From positions 1 to 40,829 of the forward strand of contig JAJDOJ010000024.1 of assembly GCA_022340215.1 (NCBI GenBank): a DNA stretch of 40,829 bases, in the 5' to 3' direction. The stretch is from Gammaproteobacteria bacterium (GTDB lineage Bacteria > Pseudomonadota > Gammaproteobacteria > JAJDOJ01). Position numbers and translations under genes: made by a program. Positions 9,774 to 18,817 of the stretch are shown in pieces. Within the stretch, counting starts at the first letter, position 1, and each line of letters starts with the position of its first letter. The notes under the pieces were generated by a model that was not told where the DNA came from, searched no databases, and saw nothing but the letters and a program-made list of their open reading frames with translations.

Positions 9774-10211
9774 TCACGCAGTCCCGTCGCGCGGCGATCC
9801 ACCACCTGGCGACGAGAAATCGACCAGATGCCCCCACCCGACAGGCCTGTGACAAGGGACCGATACACCCGACTCGCTCTGCTGCGGCAGTTGCAACACT
9901 CCCGCATCGTCCGGGACGGCGGCCTGTCGGCCGGCCCGGACGATGGCGAGTGTCGCGCCCGCGGCCAGCGCGGCGCTGACGAGATACCCTGCCACCAGGG
10001 GTACGACTCCAACACGCCTCAGGGCAAGATAGAACAGGGAACTGAGGAGACCGAAGACCAGAAAGGCAAACCAGTACATGGCGCCGACCAGGCCGTCGAG
10101 CCACTGGATACCGCCTTGTTCCACTGGCATCAATTCCAGCTGCAGGAGGCGCGCGCCCACGGCCCCGAGCGAGATCAACAACAACAGGTGGAACGCGAGG
10201 CGAAGTTTCAT
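9774..10211 (-). CDS. Small multi-helix inner-membrane protein, unknown
   Basis: A 145-residue protein with a hydrophobic N-terminus (MKLRLAFHLLLLISLGAVGA) and two or three more membrane segments: MYWFAFLVFGLLSSLFYLAL and VVPLVAGYLVSAALAAGATL. A hydrophilic tail of about 50 residues follows. A TATAAT sequence ends only six bases before the ATG, which would give little or no leader if it were a true -10 box. The gene is followed by typA after 86 bases on the same strand. I do not recognise the family; the hydrophobic pattern and ATG support a real gene. Confidence 0.6.
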   Translation of the reverse strand: MKLRLAFHLLLLISLGAVGARLLQLELMPVEQGGIQWLDGLVGAMYWFAFLVFGLLSSLFYLALRRVGVVPLVAGYLVSAALAAGATLAIVRAGRQAAVPDDAGVLQLPQQSESGVSVPCHRPVGWGHLVDFSSPGGGSPRDGTA

Positions 10212-10319
10212 CGCCGCATTATATTGGCTGCGCAGGGGCGGGTGGAATGGAAATTCCGCAAAACGGGGCGGATGCGTCCCTGTATGGCAAAGGACGGGCG
10301 GATCTCCGGCGGGCGCTCG

Positions 10320-10571
10320 CTACACCGGGAGGTGGTTGGCCGGTGGCATCTGCATGTAATAACCGTACTGCTCGATACTGTCGAGGACCTCGAGCGCATC
10401 GGCCCGCGCCAGCTTCCGCTCCGGGGTCAGATCGAACTCGAGCACCAATTCGGTCTTTCCGAAGAGATCGAGAAGTACCTCCGGCACATTGGCGAATCCC
10501 TCCCTATCGGTGAGATAGAGATAGACACCGGGCTTGCGGCTGCTCTTGTAGACATAGCATCTCACTGCCAC
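10320..10571 (-). CDS. ycgL: YcgL domain protein
   Basis: An 83-residue protein matching the small gammaproteobacterial YcgL family (PF05166): MAVRCYVYKSSRKPGVYLYL at the start, FANVPEVLLDLFG in the middle, and EQYGYYMQMPP near the end, the segment that ends YcgL proteins. Function is not established; the family is often found next to ribonuclease D (rnd), but no rnd gene is present here. It lies 15 bases downstream of the membrane-protein gene at 10587-11402, on the same strand, so the two are probably cotranscribed. Confidence 0.9.
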   Translation of the reverse strand: MAVRCYVYKSSRKPGVYLYLTDREGFANVPEVLLDLFGKTELVLEFDLTPERKLARADALEVLDSIEQYGYYMQMPPANHLPV

Positions 10572-10586
10572 GGGTGTGACCTGCCG

Positions 10587-11402
10587 CTAGGGACGCACCG
10601 TACCGGTCGGGACATCCCCAGCGGTTGAATCGGATTGATCAGTACGGGTTTCGGCGTTTCTTCGGGCCGCCGCCACAGCGCCCCGCCTGGCGTAGACCTC
10701 GATCTGCGCGATCGCTTCATAGGGCGTCGGCAAAGCGATGGTGCCCTGCTGAACGCCAAACTCCAGCGTCATCGCGGTGGATGTGTTCTTGACCAGCTTG
10801 CCCTCCTTGACCTGCCCGTTCTCCAGACGGATGCGCAGCTTCTCGCCCATGAATCCCGGCACGAGGTCCTTGCTGATCCGCTGATACTGCCATTGAACCG
10901 CCGGCCTCGCCACGGTGTCCACCTGCTTCTCGTCCTCGAGCGCCAGCGGCACGATCTCTTCCACAGGGAGGTATTCGTTCTTCGCGAGCGGATCATAGTC
11001 CTCACCCAGTTCCCGCTCGACCCGCTGCGCCTCGGCCTCGTTGCGAAGCGTATCCTGCGTGGGACTCGCCTGGGGCAGTTGTCCGGTGAGATCGGCAACC
11101 CATGCGCGCAACTGCTCGTCGGGGATCAGCTCGACGACCTCGTCGACTCGATGTCCTGCACCACCGTAGAAGGCGGCGAATGCGACCATGATCCCCACCA
11201 GTGAGACGAGAAGACCGTTCCGCGCTCTAGGCTCCGCCCACTTGATCAGCGCATACAGCGGATAGATCACCGGCAGTATCAGGATCACGAGACCCACGAT
11301 CACGCTCCTGCGAAACGCGACCGACACGACCATCACGAAGCCGATGAGAAACACTATCAACCCGCCGGCCAGCAGCAAAGACATGATCGTGTCCTGATTC
11401 AT
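10587..11402 (-). CDS. Inner-membrane protein with possible Sm-like C-terminal domain
   Basis: A 271-residue protein with three hydrophobic segments in the first 75 residues (SLLLAGGLIVFLIGFVMVV, VIVGLVILILPVIYPLYALI, LLVSLVGIMVAFAAFYGG). A soluble acidic linker follows. A C-terminal block of about 60 residues reads GEKLRIRLENGQVKEGKL, then TLEFGVQQGTIALP and YEAIAQIEVYARR. That block has the alternating strand pattern of an Sm/Hfq-type small barrel (G-x-x-V/L-R-I-x-L-x-N-G-x-x-x-x-G-x-L). The ATG at 11402 has GGAG ten bases upstream; a TTG two codons earlier is less likely. The tail after the barrel is low-complexity and Arg/Thr-rich. The Sm-like reading is inference from pattern. Confidence 0.75.
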   Translation of the reverse strand: MNQDTIMSLLLAGGLIVFLIGFVMVVSVAFRRSVIVGLVILILPVIYPLYALIKWAEPRARNGLLVSLVGIMVAFAAFYGGAGHRVDEVVELIPDEQLRAWVADLTGQLPQASPTQDTLRNEAEAQRVERELGEDYDPLAKNEYLPVEEIVPLALEDEKQVDTVARPAVQWQYQRISKDLVPGFMGEKLRIRLENGQVKEGKLVKNTSTAMTLEFGVQQGTIALPTPYEAIAQIEVYARRGAVAAARRNAETRTDQSDSTAGDVPTGTVRP

Positions 11403-11710
11403 TTTCAATAATCTCCAGGGCAGGTCGGGTCACCAAACCCCGCATACCCGACCGAAAAAGCGAATCGACCGCTGGTTGCGGGGCCCTTTTCGTTGCCCGC
11501 GAATCCAGCCTTGCCCTTTAGTGTAGTCAAACAGGCCGGTAGTGACTTGACGCCCTGCACGAATCCGTCACGCCAGCCCAGGTCCGCGGGAACGGGGGAG
11601 TCTAAGGGTACGGGCCCGGCCCGTGCCAGCCCGAATCCGTCAGCCCGTCCGCCGGGTAACGCCGCTCGTTACCCCGGATCAAGGACACCGGCACCGGATC
11701 CGGAGACCGA
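11403..11710. other. Intergenic region with inverted repeats
   Basis: No gene is supported here. The region contains ACGGGCC-CGG-CCCGT near 11611 and a hairpin at 11652-11677 (stem GTAACG/CGTTAC extended by CCGG pairs with one bulged C). Neither is followed by a T-run on the minus strand. The second lies 34 bases beyond the fetB stop and could be a factor-dependent 3' end. Confidence 0.3.
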
Positions 11711-12505
11711 TCAGTGTTTCAGTCTATCCAGCCGAAGCCGTTCCCGGGCATCGAAAAGGCGTCTCGCACCGAGCCGAATTGCGGCCAGGGTGCCGAATCC
11801 AGTGCCGATGGCGATCAGGAACATGATCAGTATCTGATACTTGACGGCCTCCATCGGCGGACTCCCCGCCAGGATCTGCCCGGTCATCATACCGGGCAGA
11901 CTGACGATCCCGGCCGCGGCCATGGCATTGACCACCGGCATCAGGCCGCTGCGCATGCTCTGGCGCTCGGCCTCACCGATCGCTTCGCGCCAGCCGTGCC
12001 CCAGCATCAGCCGCGCCTCGATCGCGGGGCGCTGCTGGATCGCCAGACGCGTCAGGCTGTCGAGTGCCAGCGAGATCCCCGTCATCGTGTTCCCGAGGAT
12101 CATGCCCAGCAGGGGGATGGCGTACCGCGGGTCGTACCAGGGTTCGGGCTCGATAAGTGCGATCAGGGTCAGCAGCGCCACCGAAAACGAAGAGACGAAC
12201 ATGGTGAGCGTGCCGAGACCGTAGCCCCACCAACCGGCAAACCGATGGTCCTGCCTGACCATGACCTCGCGGCCCGCGAGCAGCAACATGACCACAGACA
12301 TGAGTGCCACCCAGCCCGGCTCGGCATGCGTGAACAGGGTCTTGAGAACCAGACCGATCAGCAGCAGTTGCACCGTGGTCCGGATCGCGGAAACGACGAT
12401 CTGACGACCGGTCCCCAGATGCAGCCGCCAGGTCAGCAGGGCAAGCATCAGCACCAAAGCTGCCGCGATCGCGAGGTCCGATGTACTGATCCAGATCGTG
12501 TCCAT
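11711..12505 (-). CDS. fetB: FetB/YbbM family ABC exporter permease
   Basis: A 264-residue UPF0014-family permease with about seven hydrophobic segments. Family landmarks include SAIRTTVQLLLIGLVL near residue 40, LLGMILGNTMTGISLALDSL near 135, and the motif RSGLMPVVNAMAAAGIVSLP followed by GMMTGQILAG near 190-210. In E. coli FetAB exports iron and protects against peroxide; that role is assigned by family. Its ATG overlaps the stop of the ATPase gene by one base (TGATG), so the two are translationally coupled. Confidence 0.92.
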   Translation of the reverse strand: MDTIWISTSDLAIAAALVLMLALLTWRLHLGTGRQIVVSAIRTTVQLLLIGLVLKTLFTHAEPGWVALMSVVMLLLAGREVMVRQDHRFAGWWGYGLGTLTMFVSSFSVALLTLIALIEPEPWYDPRYAIPLLGMILGNTMTGISLALDSLTRLAIQQRPAIEARLMLGHGWREAIGEAERQSMRSGLMPVVNAMAAAGIVSLPGMMTGQILAGSPPMEAVKYQILIMFLIAIGTGFGTLAAIRLGARRLFDARERLRLDRLKH

Positions 12506-13146
12506 CAGGCTTCCGTGTCGCTGACCTTGCCTCCCGCCCCGATCCGAACAATCCTGCTGCCGATCCGGTCAACCTGTGCCTGCAGGTGGCTGACCCAGAC
12601 GGCACAGGCCGCGCGCTCGTCGAGATACCGCTTCACCAGGCTCTCGGCGGCACGCGTCGATTCCGGGTCGAGATTGGCGGTCGGCTCGTCGAGAAGCAGG
12701 ACCCGGGGTTCGATGGCGAGCATCCTGAGTAGTGCCAGGCGTTGGCGTTCTCCACTGCTCAGGCGGGAAACGGTCCACGAGAGAGCCTCGCCATCCAGTC
12801 CCAGCGCCTCCAGCGATCTGCACCCTTCATCGGGAAAATGGTCGCCGACACGATCCGACCACCAGTGCGACTCCGACGGCAGCAGGCCAACCAGCCTTCG
12901 CCATTCGGTCGGCGAGTACCGGTCCCGCGCCACCCCCTGTACGCACACCCCCCCGTCAACAGGATCGAGATCCGCGATCCCTCTGAGGATCAGGCTCTTG
13001 CCGACACCCGAGGCACCCGAGAGCACCAGCACCTCACCGGCCGGGACGTCGAGGGTCACGGGACCGAAATGAGGGCCGGTCAGCGATTCGACAGCCAGCA
13101 GGGGTTCACCAGACGGTTGAGCGGCCCCGGATCGGACTGGAGGCAT
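12505..13146 (-). CDS. fetA: FetA family ABC transporter ATPase
   Basis: A 213-residue ATP-binding subunit. Walker A is GASGVGKS near residues 44-51, the ABC signature is LSSGERQR, Walker B plus the catalytic glutamate is RVLLLDEPTANLDPES, and the switch histidine is in VWVSHLQ. It pairs with the overlapping FetB permease gene as a metal (probably iron) exporter. The first ATG at 13146 has only a distant GAGG, so initiation may be weak, but the next conserved segment (LLAVESLTGPHFGPVTL) is reached quickly. No Fur-box-like operator was identified by eye in the upstream gap. Confidence 0.92.
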   Translation of the reverse strand: MPPVRSGAAQPSGEPLLAVESLTGPHFGPVTLDVPAGEVLVLSGASGVGKSLILRGIADLDPVDGGVCVQGVARDRYSPTEWRRLVGLLPSESHWWSDRVGDHFPDEGCRSLEALGLDGEALSWTVSRLSSGERQRLALLRMLAIEPRVLLLDEPTANLDPESTRAAESLVKRYLDERAACAVWVSHLQAQVDRIGSRIVRIGAGGKVSDTEA

Positions 13147-13294
13147 CGTGCAATCGCACCTCGAGTGGCTGGTGGTGGAATGGCGGGACTGTGGACAAAG
13201 GACCCCAGTCTACCGAATCGTACGTCTGAATGAAGGAAAACAAGGATATCAATGGGGCAGACCGGCGGACCCTCGGGGAATTCTGGACCAGAAC

Positions 13295-13323
13295 GAAAAA
13301 GGGGCGCCACGACGGGCGCCCCT
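13295..13323 (-). terminator. Rho-independent terminator after amt
   Basis: A perfect nine-base stem AGGGGCGCC / GGCGCCCCT with a six-base loop (13300-13323), followed on the minus strand by TTTT. It begins 24 bases beyond the amt stop codon, the normal position for ending the glnK-amt transcript. Confidence 0.8.
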
Positions 13324-13346
13324 GACCTGCCTGCAATACAGGCGCC

Positions 13347-14615
13347 CTACTTACCGGAACCCGAGGCGCCGACAAACTCCGGATAGGCCTCCATGCCGCA
13401 TTCGGACTGGTCCGCTCCTTCGTATTCCTCTTCCTCGCTGATACGCAGGCCGAGAATGAGCCTGATCACCAGCCAGGTGACGAAGCTCGCCACGAACACC
13501 CAGACGAAGATGACACCGATACCCAGACCCTGCGCCGCGAAGCTCCCGTCTTCGTTGGACAGCGGCACCGCCAGCAGTCCCCAGATACCGACCACGCCGT
13601 GGACCGAGATCGCACCGACGGGATCGTCGATTCGCATCTTGTCGATCGTGACGATAGCAAATACGACGATGACGCCGCCGATGGCGCCGACCAGGGTGGC
13701 CCAGAGCGGTGTCGGGGTGAGCGGTTCGGCCGTGATGGCGACCAGACCTGCCAGGGCGCCGTTCAGTGCCATGGTCAGATCCGCCTTGCCGAACAGGATG
13801 CGAGCTATGATCAACGCGGCGACCACGCCGCCGGCGGCCGCGGTATTGGTGTTCACGAACACCGTGGCGACGGCATTGGCTTCACTGACGTCCGAGATCT
13901 TAAGTTCGGAGCCGCCATTGAACCCGAACCAGCCGAGCCACAGGATGAAGGTACCCAGGGTCGCCAGGGGAAGGTTGGCACCGGGGATCGCGTTGATCTG
14001 CCCCTTCGGCCCGTACTTGCCCTTGCGAGCGCCGAGCAGCAGGACACCCGCCAGTGCGGCCGTCGCACCGGTCAGGTGGACCACACCCGAACCGGCGAAG
14101 TCCAGGAATCCGTTCTGATCGAGAAACCCGCCGCCCCATTTCCAGTAACCCTCCATGGGATAGATGAACCCGGTCATCACGACCGCGAACAAGAAGAACG
14201 ACCACAGCTTCATACGCTCGGCCACCGCACCGGACACCACGGACATGGCGGTCGCGACGAACACCACCTGGAAGAAGAAATCCGCCAGGTTGGAGTAAGC
14301 CGGTGCGTCGTCCCCGCCGGCGGTTACGGCCGCCGCGACATTGTCGCCGCCAAGGAGGAAGCTGATGCCGGGCCACCAGGCGTTCACAGCAGCGTCACCC
14401 GGATACATCAGGTTATAGCCGACGAGCATGTACATGATGCTGGCGATCGCATACAGCGCGACGTTCTTGGTCAGGATCTCGACGGTGCTCTTCGCCCGCA
14501 CCAGCCCCGACTCGAGCATGGCGAATCCAGCCGCCATCCACATGACGAGCGCGCCCGACACGAGAAGATAAAACGTATCGAGCGCGTAGCTCAATTCCAG
14601 TATTTGCCCTTCCAC
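13347..14615 (-). CDS. amt: Ammonium transporter Amt
   Basis: A 422-residue Amt/Mep/Rh channel that moves ammonium across the inner membrane, with about 11 helices. The pore twin-histidines are H180 (GVVHLTGATAA) and H339 (ISVHGVVGIWG), and the conserved aspartate is in LDFAGSG at 172. The N-terminus lacks the cleaved signal peptide of E. coli AmtB and begins in a helix close to SYALDTFYLLVSGALVMWM. The start is GTG at 14615, supported by GGAG eight bases upstream; no nearby ATG gives the conserved N-terminus. The gene follows glnK by 45 bases, so its activity is expected to be blocked by the non-uridylylated PII protein. Confidence 0.97.
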   Translation of the reverse strand: MEGQILELSYALDTFYLLVSGALVMWMAAGFAMLESGLVRAKSTVEILTKNVALYAIASIMYMLVGYNLMYPGDAAVNAWWPGISFLLGGDNVAAAVTAGGDDAPAYSNLADFFFQVVFVATAMSVVSGAVAERMKLWSFFLFAVVMTGFIYPMEGYWKWGGGFLDQNGFLDFAGSGVVHLTGATAALAGVLLLGARKGKYGPKGQINAIPGANLPLATLGTFILWLGWFGFNGGSELKISDVSEANAVATVFVNTNTAAAGGVVAALIIARILFGKADLTMALNGALAGLVAITAEPLTPTPLWATLVGAIGGVIVVFAIVTIDKMRIDDPVGAISVHGVVGIWGLLAVPLSNEDGSFAAQGLGIGVIFVWVFVASFVTWLVIRLILGLRISEEEEYEGADQSECGMEAYPEFVGASGSGK

Positions 14616-14660
14616 GATAGTTGCTCCTTTGAGAAAAATGTTGAATGGTTCGGCATCAGG

Positions 14661-15143
<483 letters not shown>

Positions 15144-15287
15144 CTACCGCCATGTACCGCACCAGTCTTGTGCAGCAAGGAGAGAACAGGGAGGGACCGG
15201 TCATGCGGGACAGATCCCCTGGACCGAGCAGGTGTGTCAACAGACCACCTGGATGGTCACGGTATGCAGCGTTAAGAGTGCCGGAGC

Positions 15288-15317
15288 GAAAACGCCCACT
15301 CGGTCGCGGGCGTTTTC
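15288..15317 (-). terminator. Terminator after the TorF-type porin gene
   Basis: A perfect ten-base inverted repeat GAAAACGCCC / GGGCGTTTTC with a ten-base loop, starting eight bases beyond the porin stop codon. The T-run is inside the 3' arm (GTTTTC), as in many gammaproteobacterial terminators. It separates the porin transcript from glnK. Confidence 0.7.
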
Positions 15318-15324
15318 CGGGGGA

Positions 15325-16035
15325 TTACATGAGGTCGAAGTCCTTCGTCCAGCTGACGTTGACCGTCGGGCGAAGCAGGTCGTCCGGATCCTCTACTTCC
15401 TTGACCTGGTCGTAGGCGATCCTGAAGGTGCCCCACTTGTCGGCGTCCTTGCTCACGCCCACACCCCAGTGGAGATAATCGATTCCGACATCCTCTTCAT
15501 AGTCGTAATAACCACCGTAGACCGACAGGTCGATGCTCCCGACCTTGGGCAGATTCTCGAAGGTCCAGTCGAAGGCGAGCGGGATGTAGAAGCTGCCGGC
15601 ATCGCCATCGCCCTGCTGCGTCACGGTGTAGTAGAGTCCCGTGCTGACGGGGCCATAGCCCAGCGTGCCGTAGATTTCACTGAAGTCCGCCGCCTCGCCT
15701 GAGGTCTGAGCGGGATAGAGGTAGTAGAGATAGCCGACGTCGTAAACGACTCCGCCGAATTCTCCGCCGTAACCACCGTAGAGGTCGAGCTCGTAGCCGG
15801 TGTTTCCGTCGCCGAAGTCAACGTTCGACGTCCAGGTTCCCAGGTAGAAGCCTTTGTCGTGGTTGTAATCGACACCACCCTGTATGGCGGCCTGATCCGA
15901 GGTCTGCGACACACCACGCCAGATATAGTTACTCGTGGCCCCGATATTGGCCGAGACTTCTGCCTGCGCGGTCCCCGCCAGACCCGAAACGGCCGCGAGC
16001 GCGCTGACTGCCAGGGGTTTGAACAACTTGTTCAT
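15325..16035 (-). CDS. TorF family putative outer-membrane porin (TIGR02001)
   Basis: A 236-residue exported protein. A 25-residue signal peptide ends in AGTAQA, followed by the family opening EVSANIGATSNYIWRGVSQT. The rest alternates glycine- and tyrosine-rich strands (TGYELDLYGGYGGEFGG, VYGGYYDYEEDVG), ending in VSWTKDFDLM, as in an outer-membrane beta-barrel. The start at 16035 (MNKLFKPL) is preferred over ATGs at 16041 and 16047 because GGAG lies six bases upstream of it. This family is frequently encoded beside glnK-amt and ubiK-comM, as here, hinting at a nitrogen-related role. Substrate unknown. Confidence 0.88.
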   Translation of the reverse strand: MNKLFKPLAVSALAAVSGLAGTAQAEVSANIGATSNYIWRGVSQTSDQAAIQGGVDYNHDKGFYLGTWTSNVDFGDGNTGYELDLYGGYGGEFGGVVYDVGYLYYLYPAQTSGEAADFSEIYGTLGYGPVSTGLYYTVTQQGDGDAGSFYIPLAFDWTFENLPKVGSIDLSVYGGYYDYEEDVGIDYLHWGVGVSKDADKWGTFRIAYDQVKEVEDPDDLLRPTVNVSWTKDFDLM

Positions 16036-16237
16036 CTTCATCTCCATTGTTCCGTTTGCGTTAAGAGTAGAATGGCCCGCTCTCCCATAAGCATAAGTCA
16101 TGCCATTAATGACTGTCCCATGGTTTACAGCGCGTTAGCTGCGTGCTTTGTTGCCACACCTTGTGTTGAAAGAGCAACATGCACCAACAAGACGCGGATC
16201 TGCCCAGAAATGGTGCGGATCTCCCGCGTGGCGCGGC

Positions 16238-16246
16238 TGCTATACT
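16238..16246 (+). promoter_or_regulatory. Extended -10 promoter upstream of ubiK
   Basis: TGCTATACT at 16238-16246 matches the extended -10 form TGnTATAAT with one mismatch. Transcription would start near 16253, about 32 bases before the ubiK ATG. No good -35 box is visible, which is usual for extended -10 promoters. Confidence 0.4.
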
Positions 16247-16284
16247 TCTTCTCATACTGGAGATGCGATGTGGGAGGTTGACGA

Positions 16285-16557
16285 ATGATCGATGCTCGGG
16301 TGCTCGACGAGTTCGCCCACCGGATGGCGAAACTGATGCCGGAAGGGCTGACAAACCTGCAGGCGGAGGCCGAAAAGAACAGCAGGGCGCTTCTCGAGGC
16401 GATGTTCAAGCGCCTCGACCTCGTCACCCGAGAGGAGTACGACGTTCAGGTGGCTGTCCTCGCCCGGACACGAGAGAAACTGGCCGCCCTCGAAGCGCGC
16501 GTATCCTCACTGGAATCCGCCGATGACATCCCTGAAAAGGGGGATTCGGACAATTGA
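16285..16557 (+). CDS. ubiK: Ubiquinone biosynthesis accessory factor UbiK
   Basis: A 90-residue BMFP-family (formerly YqiC) protein. It opens with MIDARVLDEFAHRMAKLMP, and its C-terminal half (TREEYDVQVAVLARTREKL, AALEARVSSLE) is the predicted trimeric coiled coil. In E. coli UbiK forms a complex with UbiJ that binds lipids and assists aerobic ubiquinone synthesis. The ATG has GGAGG seven bases upstream. It is divergent from the porin gene and followed by comM, a common gammaproteobacterial order. Confidence 0.93.
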   Translation: MIDARVLDEFAHRMAKLMPEGLTNLQAEAEKNSRALLEAMFKRLDLVTREEYDVQVAVLARTREKLAALEARVSSLESADDIPEKGDSDN

Positions 16558-16709
16558 GTCGATACGGACGCGACGGAATCGACGAACGGTAGCCGTATCG
16601 CTCTCGATCTGGCACGCTGCTGCGTTCCGGCGAAGTGAATAGTTCACTGCCCGATCCCGGGAGTCAGACTAGTATGGAGGAACACGGGTCCGCATGAGGT
16701 AGGGAAACC

Positions 16710-18218
16710 TTGTCACTCGCCACCATTCACAGCCGGGCGCAGGACGGAATCGACGCCCCACCGGTCACGGTCGAGGTTCACCTCTCCAACGGTCTCCCCG
16801 GCCTGTCCATCGTCGGCCTGCCGGAAACGGCGGTTAAAGAAAGCAAGGACCGCGTGCGCGCCGCGATACTCAACGCGCGCTATACCTTTCCCCCGCGACG
16901 AATCACCGTCAATCTGGCGCCTGCGGACCTGCCCAAGGAAGGGGGCCGGTTCGACCTGCCGATTGCACTCGGGATTCTCGCCGCGTCCGGACAGATACCG
17001 GACGAGGAACTGGATGGGTACGAGTTCATTGGCGAGCTAGGATTGAGCGGTCGACTGAGGCCGGTTCACGGCGCACTTTCGGCTGCGCTCCAGACCATGC
17101 GCACGAACCGGCGGCTCGTCGTACCCTGCGAGAATGCGGGAGAGGCCGCCTTGACCGGCCATGACCGAATCCTCCCCGCGAGCAGCCTGCTGCAGATCTG
17201 CGCCCATCTTTGCGGCGGCGACAGCATTCCCGCAATCGATACGGCTGCGATTGCCCCCCCACCCACCGACGTCCCGGATCTGGAGGATGTACTCGGCCAG
17301 CAACACGCCAGACGCGCCCTGGAGATTGCGGCGGCGGGACGCCACAACATGTTGATGATCGGCCCCCCGGGTACGGGCAAGTCGATGCTCGCCGCACGGC
17401 TGCCCGGCATTCTACCTCCTATGACGGATGTCGAGGCGCTCGAATCTGCGGCGATCCACTCGGTCAGCACAGGCGGGTTTCGCATCGAACAATGGCGCAT
17501 GCGACCCGTCAGGGCGCCGCATCACACCGCGTCCGGCGTCGCGCTCGTCGGAGGCGGGTCCCACCCCCGACCGGGAGAAATCTCTCTGGCCCACCACGGG
17601 GTACTGTTTCTCGACGAACTGACCGAATTCGATCGCCGCGTGCTCGAGGTCCTGCGCGAACCGATGGAAACCGGGACTATCACCATCTCGCGGGCTGCCA
17701 CGCAGGCCGAATACCCGGCCCGGTTCCAGTTGATCGCCGCCATGAACCCCTGCCCGCAAGGTTACGACTGCGACCTCGGCGCCCGTTGCGAGTGCAGCCT
17801 GGAACAGCAGCGGCGTCACCGGTCGCGGGTATCGGCCCCCTTACTGGACCGTATCGACCTGCACGTCGCCATGCAGAGGGTATCGAGAAAGGCTGTGCGG
17901 GACCGAAACCGACCCAGGCCCGAAACCAGCGCCATCGTATCGGCCCGGGTCGGCGGCGCCCGGAAAAGGCAACTCTATCGCCAGAGCAAGGTCAACGCGG
18001 ATCTCTTCGGTCGGGAGATCGATCGGTACTGCACACTGACGGAAACGGAGCACGGCCTGCTCGACGAGGCCTCTGAGCGTTTCCGTCTGTCGTCTCGCGC
18101 CTGCCACAGGATCCAGAAGGTGGCCCGCACCATTGCCGACCTGTCCGGCGAGGAATCCATCGATGTACGCCATCTAAGCGAAGCGATCGCCTACCGCAGC
18201 CTCGACAGGCTGATCTGA
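16710..18218 (+). CDS. comM: YifB/ComM family Mg-chelatase-like AAA+ ATPase
   Basis: A 502-residue AAA+ helicase family protein; ComM promotes branch migration during natural transformation. Residues 1-130 are the Lon-like N-terminal domain (VEVHLSNGLPGLSIVGLPE, APADLPKEGGRFDLP). Walker A GPPGTGKS is at 218-225, Walker B GVLFLDELTEF at 297-307, the zinc-type cysteine cluster in NPCPQGYDCDLGARCECS, and the sensor region APLLDRIDLHV follows. The start is a TTG at 16710 with AGGG five bases upstream; it gives the family-typical MSLATIHSRA, and the nearest upstream ATG is closed by a stop two codons later. Confidence 0.95.
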   Translation: MSLATIHSRAQDGIDAPPVTVEVHLSNGLPGLSIVGLPETAVKESKDRVRAAILNARYTFPPRRITVNLAPADLPKEGGRFDLPIALGILAASGQIPDEELDGYEFIGELGLSGRLRPVHGALSAALQTMRTNRRLVVPCENAGEAALTGHDRILPASSLLQICAHLCGGDSIPAIDTAAIAPPPTDVPDLEDVLGQQHARRALEIAAAGRHNMLMIGPPGTGKSMLAARLPGILPPMTDVEALESAAIHSVSTGGFRIEQWRMRPVRAPHHTASGVALVGGGSHPRPGEISLAHHGVLFLDELTEFDRRVLEVLREPMETGTITISRAATQAEYPARFQLIAAMNPCPQGYDCDLGARCECSLEQQRRHRSRVSAPLLDRIDLHVAMQRVSRKAVRDRNRPRPETSAIVSARVGGARKRQLYRQSKVNADLFGREIDRYCTLTETEHGLLDEASERFRLSSRACHRIQKVARTIADLSGEESIDVRHLSEAIAYRSLDRLI

Positions 18219-18265
18219 ACGAAACCTCCGATGCGACAAAGCGCATTCCAGATCATGCCCCATAC

Positions 18266-18292
18266 AAAAAGCGGCCTCTCTTGGAGGCCGCT
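18266..18292 (-). terminator. Rho-independent terminator after the cytochrome c gene
   Basis: A perfect nine-base stem AGCGGCCTC / GAGGCCGCT with a five-base loop, followed on the minus strand by a run of five Ts. It starts 28 bases beyond the cytochrome stop codon and may also slow transcription coming from comM. Confidence 0.85.
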
Positions 18293-18319
18293 CATCGTCC
18301 AGTCGCTTCGATGGTGCAC

Positions 18320-18817
18320 CTACGAAGCGGTCTCCATCATGTAGTCCACGGTCATCTTTATGTCATCGTCCGAGAGGTCCGCACGCCCGCCTTTGGGCGG
18401 CATCGCACCTTTGCCGTTGATGGCATGCTGATAGAGCACGTCCACACCCTGCGTGAGGCGACCCGACCAGGCGGCCTTGTCATCCAGCTTCGGCGCCCCC
18501 GCGGCACCGGTGCCGTGACAAGCGGCACAAACGGCGGAGTAGATGTCCTCACCCGATTCAAATTCCGATTCTCCGGACTCGGCCTCCGAATCGGCGCCGC
18601 CGGCTGCGGCGACCAGCGCCTCGGACGGCACGGACCCTACGTACACCTGGCCAACCGGGGCGATGCGGAGCTCGACTTGCTTTTGGGCGATGGGATCATC
18701 GGACTGCCCCGTATTTTCACCCGCGATGATCCTTGCCATGATGAAGGCAAGCACGCCGATTATCACCAGCGAGCCCATCACCGCCACAAATACCGTCATG
18801 AATTGTCTGTCAGTCAC
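18320..18817 (-). CDS. Membrane-anchored c-type cytochrome (c5-like)
   Basis: A 165-residue protein with one N-terminal helix (FVAVMGSLVIIGVLAFIMA, residues 10-28) as a membrane anchor and a periplasmic cytochrome domain. The heme attachment motif CAACH is at 97-101, and the likely axial methionine is M139 in GKGAMPPKGG, an arrangement typical of the cytochrome c5 group. Between anchor and heme domain lies an acidic linker (SEAESGESEFESGED). The start is GTG at 18817 with GGGGGAG three bases upstream; the ATG at codon 7 has no ribosome binding site. It stands alone and is probably an electron carrier to a terminal oxidase, an inference from family. Confidence 0.9.
   Translation of the reverse strand: MTDRQFMTVFVAVMGSLVIIGVLAFIMARIIAGENTGQSDDPIAQKQVELRIAPVGQVYVGSVPSEALVAAAGGADSEAESGESEFESGEDIYSAVCAACHGTGAAGAPKLDDKAAWSGRLTQGVDVLYQHAINGKGAMPPKGGRADLSDDDIKMTVDYMMETAS

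Noticed and set aside
9688-10104. N-terminal extension of the typA frame
   Set aside because: The 139 extra residues lack conservation signs, overlap the next gene, and conserved TypA sequence begins at 9687.
11714-13072. 452-residue plus-strand ORF
   Set aside because: It is antisense to fetA and fetB; composition is that of a GC-rich mirror frame.
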